NCBI RefSeq assembly: GCF_033843265.1 | Contig: NZ_JAWXRD010000040.1 | Location: forward strand, 62,001 to 126,000 | Direction: 5' to 3' | DNA length: 64,000 nucleotides | From: Scandinavium lactucae | GTDB lineage: Bacteria > Pseudomonadota > Gammaproteobacteria > Enterobacterales > Enterobacteriaceae | Part shown: one piece after another, positions 42,983-51,631 of the stretch | How positions within the stretch are numbered: the first letter of the stretch is position 1 | Layout: the number at the start of each line of letters is the position of its first letter | The notes under the pieces: generated by a model | Database searches by the model: none | The model's input: the letters and a program-made list of their open reading frames with translations, nothing else | What the model was told of the DNA's origin: nothing | Program-made: the position numbers and the translations under genes

Positions 42983-44637
42983 TACCAGCTCCGGAATTTC
43001 GCAGGTGGGTTATAAAGACCGTCTGACCATTCGACCAGATCCGCCACGCTGCCTGCCGCGAGCAGGGAACGGGTGGCATCGCTGCGGCGAATGCCCATGT
43101 CTTCCGGATACACCACTTTGCCGCTCTTACGCAGGTCAGCGACGCGTTTGGCGTCAACGCCGAGGCCGATATCGGTGATCCCGGCTACGGCGGCAACCAT
43201 GGCGCGGCGCTCTTCCATATCTTTGGCACGGTAGAGATAGGCGATGCCTTCTTCGGTCAGCACATGGGTCACGTCGTCGCCGTAAATCATGACCGGAGCC
43301 AACGGCATTCCGGAGGATTGAGCCACTTCAACCGCATCGAGTTTTTCCACGAAGGTCGGCTTGACGCCTGCCTGGAAGGTTTCAACCATCTGCACCACCA
43401 GTTTTTTACCGCGCTGCATCGGGTCGGGTTCGGTCATCATGTTCAGCCACGCCGGAGTGGCATGACGGCGACCGTGTGGGTCATGGCCCATGTTTGGCGC
43501 ACCGCCGAAGCCGGACAGGCGACCACGGGTCACGGTAGAAGAGTTTGCCAGGCCGTCGACCTGTAAGGTCGAACCGATAAACATATCCACCGCGTACTGG
43601 CCTGCCAGCTGGCAGAACGCACGGTTAGAACGCATCGAGCCATCGGCACCGGTAAAGAACACGTCCGGGCGGGCGCGGATGTACTCTTCCATCCCCAGTT
43701 CGCCGCCGAAGCAGTGCACGCTTTCCACCCAGCCGCTTTCAATCGCCGGGATCAGCGTCGGATGCGGGTTGAGGGTCCAGTGTTTACAGATTTTGCCCTT
43801 CAGGCCGAGCTGTTCGCCGTAGGTCGGCAGCAGCAGTTCGATAGCCGCGGTGTTAAAACCGATGCCGTGGTTCAGGGACTGCACCTGGTGTTCCGCGTAG
43901 ATACCTTTAATCGCCATCATCGCCATCAGGATATGTTCCTGTTTGATGAGACGCGGGTCGCGGGTGAACAGCGGTTCGATAAAGAACGGTTTATCCGCCA
44001 CCACCACGTAATCAATCCACGAGCCGGGAATATCGACGCGCGGCAAGTCGCACTCATCGTCGACCAGTTCGTTAACCTGGGCGATAACGATCCCGTCGCG
44101 GAAGGCCGCGGCTTCGACCAGCGCAGGCGTGTCTTCGGTACTTGGCCCGGTGTAGAGGTTGCCTTTGCGGTCAGCTTTGTAACCGGCAATCAGCGCCACG
44201 TTCGGGCAGAGATCGACATACAGACGGGAGTAGAGTTCGATGTAAGTATGGATAGCGCCGATTTCGAGCTGACCGTCCTGAAGCAGCTGCGAAATACGCA
44301 GGCTTTGCGGACCGGAGAACGAGAAATCGAGCTTGCGGGCGATACCTTTTTCGAAGATATCAAGGTGTTCGCTGCGTCCGACGCTTGGCATGATCATATG
44401 CAGGTCATGGATTTTTGCCGGGTTAACTTCAGCCAGCATACGCGAGAGGAAATCCGCCTGTTTCTGGTTGTTACCTTCCAGCACCACGCGGTCGCCGGGA
44501 GCAATCAGTTTTTCCAGCGCATCCACCAGACCGTCGGTGGGAATTACCTTACCCTGCACCGGAAGGGATGCTACGCGGCGTGCTTTTTCGCTACGGCGCG
44601 TGTTCCAGTTCCGGGCCGGAGTTTGGCCAGCATTCAT
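42982..44637 (-). CDS. mdcA: Malonate decarboxylase alpha subunit (ACP transferase)
   Basis: MdcA exchanges acetyl-S-ACP with malonate to give malonyl-S-ACP and acetate. The 551-residue product belongs to the CoA-transferase superfamily. It is the first gene of the operon; ATG 44637 follows AGGAGGTTGATA, and an upstream TTG would add only two residues. The promoter must lie in the 250 bases up to yajD. Confidence 0.96.
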   Translation of the reverse strand: MNAGQTPARNWNTRRSEKARRVASLPVQGKVIPTDGLVDALEKLIAPGDRVVLEGNNQKQADFLSRMLAEVNPAKIHDLHMIMPSVGRSEHLDIFEKGIARKLDFSFSGPQSLRISQLLQDGQLEIGAIHTYIELYSRLYVDLCPNVALIAGYKADRKGNLYTGPSTEDTPALVEAAAFRDGIVIAQVNELVDDECDLPRVDIPGSWIDYVVVADKPFFIEPLFTRDPRLIKQEHILMAMMAIKGIYAEHQVQSLNHGIGFNTAAIELLLPTYGEQLGLKGKICKHWTLNPHPTLIPAIESGWVESVHCFGGELGMEEYIRARPDVFFTGADGSMRSNRAFCQLAGQYAVDMFIGSTLQVDGLANSSTVTRGRLSGFGGAPNMGHDPHGRRHATPAWLNMMTEPDPMQRGKKLVVQMVETFQAGVKPTFVEKLDAVEVAQSSGMPLAPVMIYGDDVTHVLTEEGIAYLYRAKDMEERRAMVAAVAGITDIGLGVDAKRVADLRKSGKVVYPEDMGIRRSDATRSLLAAGSVADLVEWSDGLYNPPAKFRSW

Positions 44638-44890
44638 TATCAACCTCCTGATTCAGCAAATCATTTTTGCCTGGATTTATGCTGCAGTAAGTCTGCTCCG
44701 TAAGGAGTAGAGCATCAATTAAGCTGCGGAAAGGATTGTTAGCCTGAGAGTAATAATTGCCGATGAAATTATGTGACGGCGATCGAAGCAAGAAAGTTGA
44801 GTGTAGACTATGCAGGAGAAGGCGGGTTTGTGAGCGAGGCTTAAAGGTGAGTTGGCCTACCGCCGAGGGGCGATAAGCCGCTGCTTGAGA

Positions 44891-45238
44891 TTATTTCTTC
44901 TTACCGATCATCGATTTTAAATCAGCGAATGGGTTATAGGTTGCGGCACCCACGTCGTCCTGCGCATCTTCCCCGGCAATCACCGTGCTACCGTACTGAT
45001 CCGCTTCGGTGTACTTCGAGTGTTCGTGGTCGTGGCAATACAGGCACAACAGCTCCCAGTTGCTGCCATCCGCCGGGTTATTAGTATGATCGTGGTCGAT
45101 ATGGTGAACCGTTAATTCACGCAGATTGGAATAGACAAACTCGCGCGAGCAGCGTCCGCAGACCCACGGATAAATTTTGAGTGCTTTCTCACGGTAGCCG
45201 CTTTCGAGGCGCGTGTAGTTTTTTGGGATCACAGCCAT
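44891..45238 (-). CDS. yajD: HNH nuclease-family protein YajD
   Basis: The 115-residue product is almost the same as E. coli YajD. The zinc-binding pairs CGRC and CLYC and the HNH core (LTVHHIDHDHTNNP) are intact. Activity is untested as far as I know. In E. coli yajD lies next to tsx, so its place here between the malonate operon and the accessory cluster is different. Confidence 0.96.
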   Translation of the reverse strand: MAVIPKNYTRLESGYREKALKIYPWVCGRCSREFVYSNLRELTVHHIDHDHTNNPADGSNWELLCLYCHDHEHSKYTEADQYGSTVIAGEDAQDDVGAATYNPFADLKSMIGKKK

Positions 45239-45317
45239 GGCCGATGTTACCTGTCATAAAGAGTGTTGCGGCTATTGTATCCTTGATGGAATAGCAGGAG
45301 AAATGAAAAAACCAGAC

Positions 45318-46631
45318 TTAGTCTGGGTGAAAAACGTTTTCACATCCGAGGGCAATCGCCAGTAAAAAATGCGTGTCCCGAGACGTTGCTAACAACTCCA
45401 TACCCACCGGCAACCCGCTCTCAACCTTACCACACGGCAAGGTAATGGCAGGCAGGCCGCTGATAGCGGCCAGTTCAGGGGCACAACCCGGCGGCATTTT
45501 ATCCAGGCTTGTCGGCTGACTACCGACGGTGGGATAGACAAAAGCATCAATGCGATCATGGTCTGCCGTCTGGGTGAGTGCCTGGTATAACCCGCGCTGG
45601 AAGCGACGGCCATTCAGCCACTGCGGCGTTTTCAGGCTATGCGAGGTGAGCATCTGTTCCAGCAGGGAACGAAATTCGGGGAGGAACGCCCCGGAGGCGA
45701 CAATCTCCCGCAGATTGTTGGGCCCGTTTTGCTGTTGCACCAGCCAGCCATTGAAAGCCACCTGGAACTCATCCAGGCTCAGACAGGGCTGCGATTTCAC
45801 CTGCGCCAGTATCGGCAGGTTCACGTCAACAAGGGTCGCCCCGGCCAGCCGCAGCTGATTCAACGCGTGATGCCAGACACGGAGCTGCGCCGGATTTTCG
45901 CCTTGCAGCGCCGGAATTACCCCCAGACGAAGTGACGATAACGGGGCGGCCTCCGGTTGCGTTGGCGGCTCGCCGTGCATAATGGCGTGCAAGAGTGCCG
46001 CATCACGCACGGTGTGAACCATTGGGCCGACGGTGTCCTTGCTCAGAGCTAACGGCGCAACGCCCGCAAGCATGTCGCGCCGGAACGCAGGTCGCAGTCC
46101 GACGAGGCCGGTATAGCTACAGGGAATGCGAATCGAACCGCCGGTATCCGTCCCTAACGCAGCGTCGGCCATTCCGGCGGCGACAGCCGCCGCGCTGCCG
46201 CCGCTGGAGCCACCTGCTGTTACTTCAGGCTGCAAGGGATTACGCACATCGCCGCCGAGCGAGCTGCGGGAACGGACGTCAAAGGCAAACTCAGACATAT
46301 TCGCTCTGGCGAGAATAATCGCCCCGGCAGCCCGCAGACGCTGTATGACGAGAGCGTCTGATGCCGCCTTGACTGAGGCCAGACCTTTACAGCCCAGCGT
46401 TATCGGCCACTCTGCGCAGGCGATATTGTCTTTCACGATCAGCGGAACGCCGTGCAATGGCCCCATCATCGCCCCACGCTGTTTGCGTTGCTGGTAGCGT
46501 TCGGCTAATACCATCGCATCGGGATTGACACCAAGAATGGCATTCAGGTGCCGGTTGTCAGTGATGGCCTGAAGCCGCCGGGCTATCTCTTCGCGACAAT
46601 CGAGGGGAGGGATAAGACGCATTGCATGCAT
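45318..46631 (-). CDS. Amidase-signature hydrolase
   Basis: The 437-residue product hydrolyses a C-N amide bond with a Ser-Ser-Lys triad. The residues are visible: Lys67 in IVKDN, Ser142 in GGSSGGS and Ser166 in TDTGGSIRIP. General similarity is to AtzF/indoleacetamide hydrolase-type enzymes; substrate is unknown. It is the last gene of the minus-strand arm, 53 bases after the histidinol-dehydrogenase-family gene. It may open the substrate of this pathway. Confidence 0.9.
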   Translation of the reverse strand: MHAMRLIPPLDCREEIARRLQAITDNRHLNAILGVNPDAMVLAERYQQRKQRGAMMGPLHGVPLIVKDNIACAEWPITLGCKGLASVKAASDALVIQRLRAAGAIILARANMSEFAFDVRSRSSLGGDVRNPLQPEVTAGGSSGGSAAAVAAGMADAALGTDTGGSIRIPCSYTGLVGLRPAFRRDMLAGVAPLALSKDTVGPMVHTVRDAALLHAIMHGEPPTQPEAAPLSSLRLGVIPALQGENPAQLRVWHHALNQLRLAGATLVDVNLPILAQVKSQPCLSLDEFQVAFNGWLVQQQNGPNNLREIVASGAFLPEFRSLLEQMLTSHSLKTPQWLNGRRFQRGLYQALTQTADHDRIDAFVYPTVGSQPTSLDKMPPGCAPELAAISGLPAITLPCGKVESGLPVGMELLATSRDTHFLLAIALGCENVFHPD

Positions 46632-46684
46632 AGAATAATGTCCTGAAAAAAATGGCAGGCCATTAAGCCTGCCTCTTGATCCGC

Positions 46685-47995
46685 TTAGTCCCGGGTGCCT
46701 GCGGTAATGGCATCGATTTCCTGCGGGCGCAGGCGGATCTCTGCGGCACGGCGGTGGCCCTGCATGCCCTCGGTGCGGCTTTGGCGGATAGCCGGTTCGG
46801 CGATCGCCGGGATGCCTTGCTCATCAATCCACTGATGGGTACAGACTTTGACATACGCCCCGACCCACAGCCCGCCGGTGTAGCGCGCTGCCGCCATGGT
46901 CGGCAAAGTATGGTTGGTGCCGCAGCATTTATCCGAGAAGACAACGCTGGCGTTTTGCCCGATAAACAGTGAACCATAATTGCGGATCTTCGCCGCGGTA
47001 GCGTGCGGATCGCGGGTATGAACCTGTAAATGCTCGGTTGCTATATGGTCGGCAAAGGCCACCAGCTGTTCTTCTGAGTCGCAAACCACGATTTCGCCCT
47101 GACGACGCCAGGCTTCTCCCGCCGTGGCGGCGGTAGGCAGGTTACCTAATTGACGTTCAATTTCGGCAAGGGTACGACTGGCGATATCCTGGCTGGTGGT
47201 CGCCAGGCCGACGCGGGTGTGGATATCATGCTCCGCCTGGGCCAGCAGATCGGCGGCCAGAATACGCGGGTCGGCGGTGTCATCTGCCACGGTGAAAATC
47301 TCACTCGGCCCGGCCAGCGCATCAATCCCGACTTTGCCAAAGACCTGACGTTTGGCTTCGTTCACGTAGGCATTGCCAGGGCCGACGATTTTATCCACGG
47401 ACGGGATGCTTTCTGTTCCCCAGGCCATCGCCGCGATGGCCTGAGCCCCGCCGACTTTGAAAATGCGGTGCGCCCCGGCCAGATGGCAAACGGCGATCAT
47501 CGCCGGATGCGCGCCCGGTGGCAGGCAGGCAATAATCTGCTCACAGCCTGCCACGGTGGCGGGCACAATCGACATGACGGGCGCGGAAAGGATAGGGTAG
47601 CGCCCACCGGGCACGTAGCAGCCGACGGTCTGGACCGGAATGATCCGGTGCCCGAGATGGACCCCCGGCAGCGTTTCGACTTCCAGAGGTAACAGGGTAG
47701 CGAACTGCGCCTGCGCAAAGCGGCGCACCTGCGAAATGGCAAACTCGCTGTCGCGACGGGTCTGCGGGTCCATTGCCGCCAGCGCCTGCTCAATTTCCTG
47801 GGCAGAGACTTCAAACTGCTGCGGCACGACCGTGTCAAACTGTTGAGAGTAGTCGCGCAGCGCCGCATCACCTTCTCGCTTCACGCGGGCGATAATGGCG
47901 CTGACGGTATCGGTCAGGGAACGGTCGGCTTTCTCATCCTGTCCCTGCGGGCGTTTGATCCAGTTCACCTGGTTAACAATTGATTGTGCAGACAT
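46685..47995 (-). CDS. Histidinol dehydrogenase-family oxidoreductase (copy 1)
   Basis: The 436-residue enzyme belongs to the zinc-dependent histidinol dehydrogenase family, which oxidises a primary alcohol to the acid in two NAD steps. The zinc and catalytic residues are all present: Gln253, His256, Glu321, His322, Asp355 and His414. No other his gene is near, so histidine synthesis is unlikely. Its start shares a base with the stop of the preceding SnoaL-like gene (TAATG), so they are coupled. HpsN, which oxidises 2,3-dihydroxypropanesulfonate, shows that this family has catabolic members. Confidence 0.88.
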   Translation of the reverse strand: MSAQSIVNQVNWIKRPQGQDEKADRSLTDTVSAIIARVKREGDAALRDYSQQFDTVVPQQFEVSAQEIEQALAAMDPQTRRDSEFAISQVRRFAQAQFATLLPLEVETLPGVHLGHRIIPVQTVGCYVPGGRYPILSAPVMSIVPATVAGCEQIIACLPPGAHPAMIAVCHLAGAHRIFKVGGAQAIAAMAWGTESIPSVDKIVGPGNAYVNEAKRQVFGKVGIDALAGPSEIFTVADDTADPRILAADLLAQAEHDIHTRVGLATTSQDIASRTLAEIERQLGNLPTAATAGEAWRRQGEIVVCDSEEQLVAFADHIATEHLQVHTRDPHATAAKIRNYGSLFIGQNASVVFSDKCCGTNHTLPTMAAARYTGGLWVGAYVKVCTHQWIDEQGIPAIAEPAIRQSRTEGMQGHRRAAEIRLRPQEIDAITAGTRD

Positions 47996-49137
47996 TATGC
48001 GTTCTCCATCTGACCGAGTTTGATTTGTGCCAGCAGCGCCAGGTGATCGTACACCACCCACTCATCGACAATTTTGCCGTTCACAATGTGATAATGAGAC
48101 ATACCCATCACGAACAGACGCTCTCCGGTTGGTTTGCCCAGTTCGCCATAGCCGAGGTGATGGCCTTCCATTATCCAGCGGATAGCCACTTTCACGCCGC
48201 CTTCATCGCACGGATTGGAGCAGATATGCTGCGGCAGCCATGCCCCGTCCGGGATCATGCCAATCAGCGCCAGGGTCTGGTGCGTAACCGATGCCACACC
48301 GTACAGCTCTTTCATTAACGGGCCGTGATACTGCACGTTCGGGGCATAGACCTCTTTGATTTTGCCCAGCATCCGGCGGTTATAGATTTCATGCATCCAG
48401 CGCAGGCACTGCTCTTCGGTGTCGGTATGGGCAATGGAGACATCGCACTCCACCTCTGGTGGATACTGGCCCAGCATCCGGCCATTCTCACCGATATCGG
48501 TGACGCGGAAGCCCTTATCAAACTGCTCCTTAGCCATGTTAAAGGCTATCTCATCGGTATTGAGGCCCAGCTGTTTCATCATCGACATGTTGTCACTCAC
48601 CACCCACTCACGATAAATCTTGTTCTCGTGGATCATGCAGTCGGCGACGGTACGGGTGACAAAGGTACGGTTAGTCGGTTGGCCGAGATGGCTGAATTGG
48701 GTATGACGCCCGGTGCCGGTCACCAGGTGGGAGGTATAGAAACCATCAACGTCATTGCCATTCCAGATGACCTGCGTCGCCATGCCCCGACGTTCCGGGA
48801 AGGCCACCAGTCGTTTCAGCGTGTCCTGCACGACTTCTTCACGGGTATACAGCGTACCCAGCGCGTTATACAGCACGCAGTTATGCGTGTAGTGGGTATA
48901 AATTAAACCCACATCGCGTTCATCCCATATTTTATGGGTGCAACGCACGATATAATCGACAATATCGGTATAACACTCATCAAAGCCTCTTAATGACTGT
49001 ACGCGCGGGCGTTTCTCCGGCACCAGGTCGATAAAGTCGCGGCGTTCAATCTGTAATACCGGTTCGTCACGCTGAATTTTATGGGTATTTTTCTCGGGTA
49101 CTGCTGGAGCTTTATTGGTTGCTTCAGTTGAAGACAT
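47995..49137 (-). CDS. Two-domain SnoaL/NTF2-like protein (copy 1)
   Basis: The 380-residue product has a polar leader of about 50 residues and then two NTF2/SnoaL-like domains. Each has the family pattern of a helix pair (THKIWDERDVGLIYTHY), then strands ending in IVDEWVVYDHLALL-like segments. SnoaL relatives are cyclases, isomerases, hydratases or dehydratases on small rings. It is a clear paralogue of the gene at 49264. Function here is not known; a small-molecule enzyme is likely. Confidence 0.8.
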   Translation of the reverse strand: MSSTEATNKAPAVPEKNTHKIQRDEPVLQIERRDFIDLVPEKRPRVQSLRGFDECYTDIVDYIVRCTHKIWDERDVGLIYTHYTHNCVLYNALGTLYTREEVVQDTLKRLVAFPERRGMATQVIWNGNDVDGFYTSHLVTGTGRHTQFSHLGQPTNRTFVTRTVADCMIHENKIYREWVVSDNMSMMKQLGLNTDEIAFNMAKEQFDKGFRVTDIGENGRMLGQYPPEVECDVSIAHTDTEEQCLRWMHEIYNRRMLGKIKEVYAPNVQYHGPLMKELYGVASVTHQTLALIGMIPDGAWLPQHICSNPCDEGGVKVAIRWIMEGHHLGYGELGKPTGERLFVMGMSHYHIVNGKIVDEWVVYDHLALLAQIKLGQMENA

Positions 49138-49214
49138 AGGACCTCCTGCATTGATGTTCAGATGTTTTCAGATAATACGATCCCTGCATTCATAAAAAAT
49201 GAATGAGAGGGGGG

Positions 49215-49236
49215 CGCCGCAATTAATATTGCGGCG
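49215..49236. terminator. Perfect hairpin between the two SnoaL-like genes
   Basis: CGCCGCAAT and ATTGCGGCG pair over nine bases around TAAT. No T-run follows on the minus strand, so it is more likely an mRNA processing or stability element than a full terminator. It lies between two genes of one operon. Confidence 0.45.
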
Positions 49237-49263
49237 GGTAAAAAGGATTAGGCTATTAAAATA

Positions 49264-50238
49264 TTATTGATTGACGATTTGTGACCAAATAGCTAATTCA
49301 TCGATGCCTAAATATTCGCGAATAATTAATCCATCGCGGAGCTCAAGTTGGCTAATGCCGGTTATCGACACGGGTTTGCGCGTCGGTGCTCCAAATTTCC
49401 CGTAGCCGTCATGCCAGGTTAATAATGACCAGCGCAGGGAAATACGCACCGGTTCATTGGCATCTTTACGCACAATTAAATGGTGAAGCTGGGTTTCGCT
49501 GTCAGCGAACGAGGCGCGATAACCTGCCAGCAGGGCGCTGATTTCCGCCTCGCCGGTGCCCATACAGTGGCCGGGTGCATACAGCGTAGCGGCAGGGTGA
49601 TACAGCCCGGGAACCGTGCCGCTGTTACCCCCCGCCCACATCGTCAGATAGCGTTCGATGACCCCGGCAACAGGGCCGCTCACGTCGTCGCCTTCAGGCC
49701 CGCCCGCCCAGCGCGCATCAAGCACTTCCGCCGTAGGATCCTCCAGCTCCAGTTGCTGCCGCGCACGGCTCAGGCTGTGGGCAAATTCGCGCATGTCCAG
49801 CCCCAACTGGGCCACAATGGCGGCTCGGTCCTGCAATAACCACTCCTGACGCACCGCACCATCGGCGCAGATACGATCCGCCCAGGTGCGTACCCACACG
49901 TTCTTCCCGGTTGGCGGGCCGAAAAAGCCTTCGCCCTGATGGCGAATCGAGGCCATCGTGCGCTGCGAGGCATAATATTCGCCGCCGGGTGCGTCGGTGC
50001 AGAGAATATCTTCCGTCAGCACGCTGCGCTGGGGAAAGCTGTACATCGCTTCCAGGGTGTGGCGCATAAACTGTGACAGGTCGGTGAGTTGTTTCTCAGG
50101 GGTAATAAACACCACCGGCGAGCCGTAAAAATCAGCGAGCTGACCGATATCTTTTTGCTCCCAGACGACATGCGTCAGCGTCAGAATAAACTGCTGGATG
50201 GAGTCGAACTGGGGGCTAAAACCAGGCAATCTGCTCAT
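49264..50238 (-). CDS. Two-domain SnoaL/NTF2-like protein (copy 2)
   Basis: The 324-residue product is a paralogue of the 47995-49137 protein: THVVWEQKDIGQLADFY here corresponds to THKIWDERDVGLIYTHY there, and RQEWLLQDRAAIVAQLGLD to REWVVSDNMSMMKQLGLN. It lacks the polar leader. Its start overlaps the lacI stop as ATGA, so expression is tied to the regulator. The two copies may form one hetero-oligomeric enzyme. Confidence 0.8.
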   Translation of the reverse strand: MSRLPGFSPQFDSIQQFILTLTHVVWEQKDIGQLADFYGSPVVFITPEKQLTDLSQFMRHTLEAMYSFPQRSVLTEDILCTDAPGGEYYASQRTMASIRHQGEGFFGPPTGKNVWVRTWADRICADGAVRQEWLLQDRAAIVAQLGLDMREFAHSLSRARQQLELEDPTAEVLDARWAGGPEGDDVSGPVAGVIERYLTMWAGGNSGTVPGLYHPAATLYAPGHCMGTGEAEISALLAGYRASFADSETQLHHLIVRKDANEPVRISLRWSLLTWHDGYGKFGAPTRKPVSITGISQLELRDGLIIREYLGIDELAIWSQIVNQ

Positions 50239-51305
50239 TTGCTCTCCTGAGGCTGAAACAGGGATACACCCTCTTTTTCGATAATGCCGCTGCGCGGGCG
50301 GCGGGTGGAGTGGCGGACAACCAACATGCCCGGGACCATAATTTGCTCTGGCTCAATGGTGTCACTCTCAATTTGCTTCATTAACAATTCTACCGCCGCG
50401 TCGACCATCTCCTGCACAGGCTGCGAAACGGACGTCAGCGCGTAAGAAGGCCAGCCCGACGGGCCTGTATCGTCATAGCCAACGATGGAGAGATCCTGCG
50501 GAATTTGCAGGCCGAATTCGTAGCGGGCGACGTCCATTACCGTCAGCGCCATGTGGTCATTGGCAACAAAAATGGCGTCCGGTACGGGCGTCTGCGAAAA
50601 CAGGCTGTAGGCGGCACGCACGGTCTGACGGGTATCGTAATCCCCGTTAACCACCTTAACATCGTCAATGCCGTGTTCCTGCAAGGCGGCCAGATAGCCA
50701 CGCTGGCGAGCGATGTTGACCGATGAATCCGCCACGCCGCCGACGTAGGCATAGCACTGGTGTTCCCCGGCCACAAAAAATTCGGCGATTTGCCGCGCGG
50801 CGGCTTCGTTATTGCTGTTCACGCTGGACGCCATCCCGCTGTCTTCGCTGCGGTTAAACAGCACCACCGGGATGCCCGCCGCCAGACACTCTTCCGAAAG
50901 ATCCAACGACAGCGTGACCGACGCCAGCACGATGCCGTCCACGCGATATTGCATAATCTGATCGAAAATCCTGTCCACATTGCCGTCTTTATCAGCGACA
51001 AACAGCAGCAGGTGGTAGTTCAGGGTGTCCAGTTTTCGCGCCAGCGATTCGAGAACCTGCGGATAAAACGGGTTCTCGAAATAGGACACCACCACGCCGA
51101 TAATGCGCGACCGGGCGGTATTAAGAGAGCGGGCAATCGCGTTGGGACGATAGCCAAGCTCCCGGGCAGCCTTGAGCACTTTTTCACGCGTCGCCGGGGA
51201 AATGCTTGCCCCGGGCGTGAAGCTCCGTGAGACCGCCGACTGCGATACCCCTGCCAGTTGTGCCACCTGCTGCGAAGTGACCGCCGCAAAACTCTTCCGC
51301 TTCAT
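50235..51305 (-). CDS. LacI-family regulator of the catabolic cluster
   Basis: The 356-residue product has the LacI helix-turn-helix (TSQQVAQLAGVSQSAVSRSF) with hinge helix RPNAIARSLNTARS, then a periplasmic-binding-protein-like effector domain. It is the first gene of the minus arm and faces the MFS gene across 326 bases that hold two matching palindromes. It is likely to repress both arms until an inducer, probably the substrate or an early product, binds. Confidence 0.93.
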   Translation of the reverse strand: MKRKSFAAVTSQQVAQLAGVSQSAVSRSFTPGASISPATREKVLKAARELGYRPNAIARSLNTARSRIIGVVVSYFENPFYPQVLESLARKLDTLNYHLLLFVADKDGNVDRIFDQIMQYRVDGIVLASVTLSLDLSEECLAAGIPVVLFNRSEDSGMASSVNSNNEAAARQIAEFFVAGEHQCYAYVGGVADSSVNIARQRGYLAALQEHGIDDVKVVNGDYDTRQTVRAAYSLFSQTPVPDAIFVANDHMALTVMDVARYEFGLQIPQDLSIVGYDDTGPSGWPSYALTSVSQPVQEMVDAAVELLMKQIESDTIEPEQIMVPGMLVVRHSTRRPRSGIIEKEGVSLFQPQESK

Positions 51306-51410
51306 TACCCCAGTTCCTTATTTTTGACTCTCTCCACCGCCGTTGACTTCAGCTGACGACCTCATCAGACACGCCGTGAAGAGAGGGTGTTTTTTATACT
51401 TACACCATCT

Positions 51411-51426
51411 TTGCATGCGTATGCAA
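51411..51426. promoter_or_regulatory. LacI-type operator candidate 1
   Basis: TTGCATGCGTATGCAA has arms TTGCAT/ATGCAA. It shares TG.AT.CGTAT.CA with the second site. It lies 106 bases before the lacI start. Confidence 0.65.
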
Positions 51427-51501
51427 CACACAAAATTAATTTTCTCACAATGCTACTCAGGTCACTTTACAAAATTGAAACCTTTTCGTAACTTCAGTTC
51501 T

Positions 51502-51515
51502 TGAATACGTATTCA
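51502..51515. promoter_or_regulatory. LacI-type operator candidate 2
   Basis: TGAATACGTATTCA is a perfect 14-base palindrome with the central CG typical of LacI-family operators. It lies about 116 bases before the MFS start. Confidence 0.68.
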
Positions 51516-51631
51516 TCGAAATATTCATGCCGTCAACGATACCGGGCAAACGGAGAGGGAACCAGAGGGACAGAGCCGGTAAATGCCGTACTTGACTGGT
51601 TAAAACCATTACCTTTCAGAGGTTCACAACC

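Larger units (their letters stand above)
51306..51631. other. Divergent control region of the catabolic cluster
   Basis: About 330 bases between the lacI and MFS starts. It contains two copies of one palindrome (51411-51426 and 51502-51515), 90 bases apart centre to centre. Nothing coding is seen. Confidence 0.7.

Noticed and set aside
43714..44703. Long antisense open frame over mdcA (329 codons)
   Set aside because: mdcA on the other strand is a full, conserved gene. The antisense product is rich in His, Arg and Gln, typical of shadow frames.
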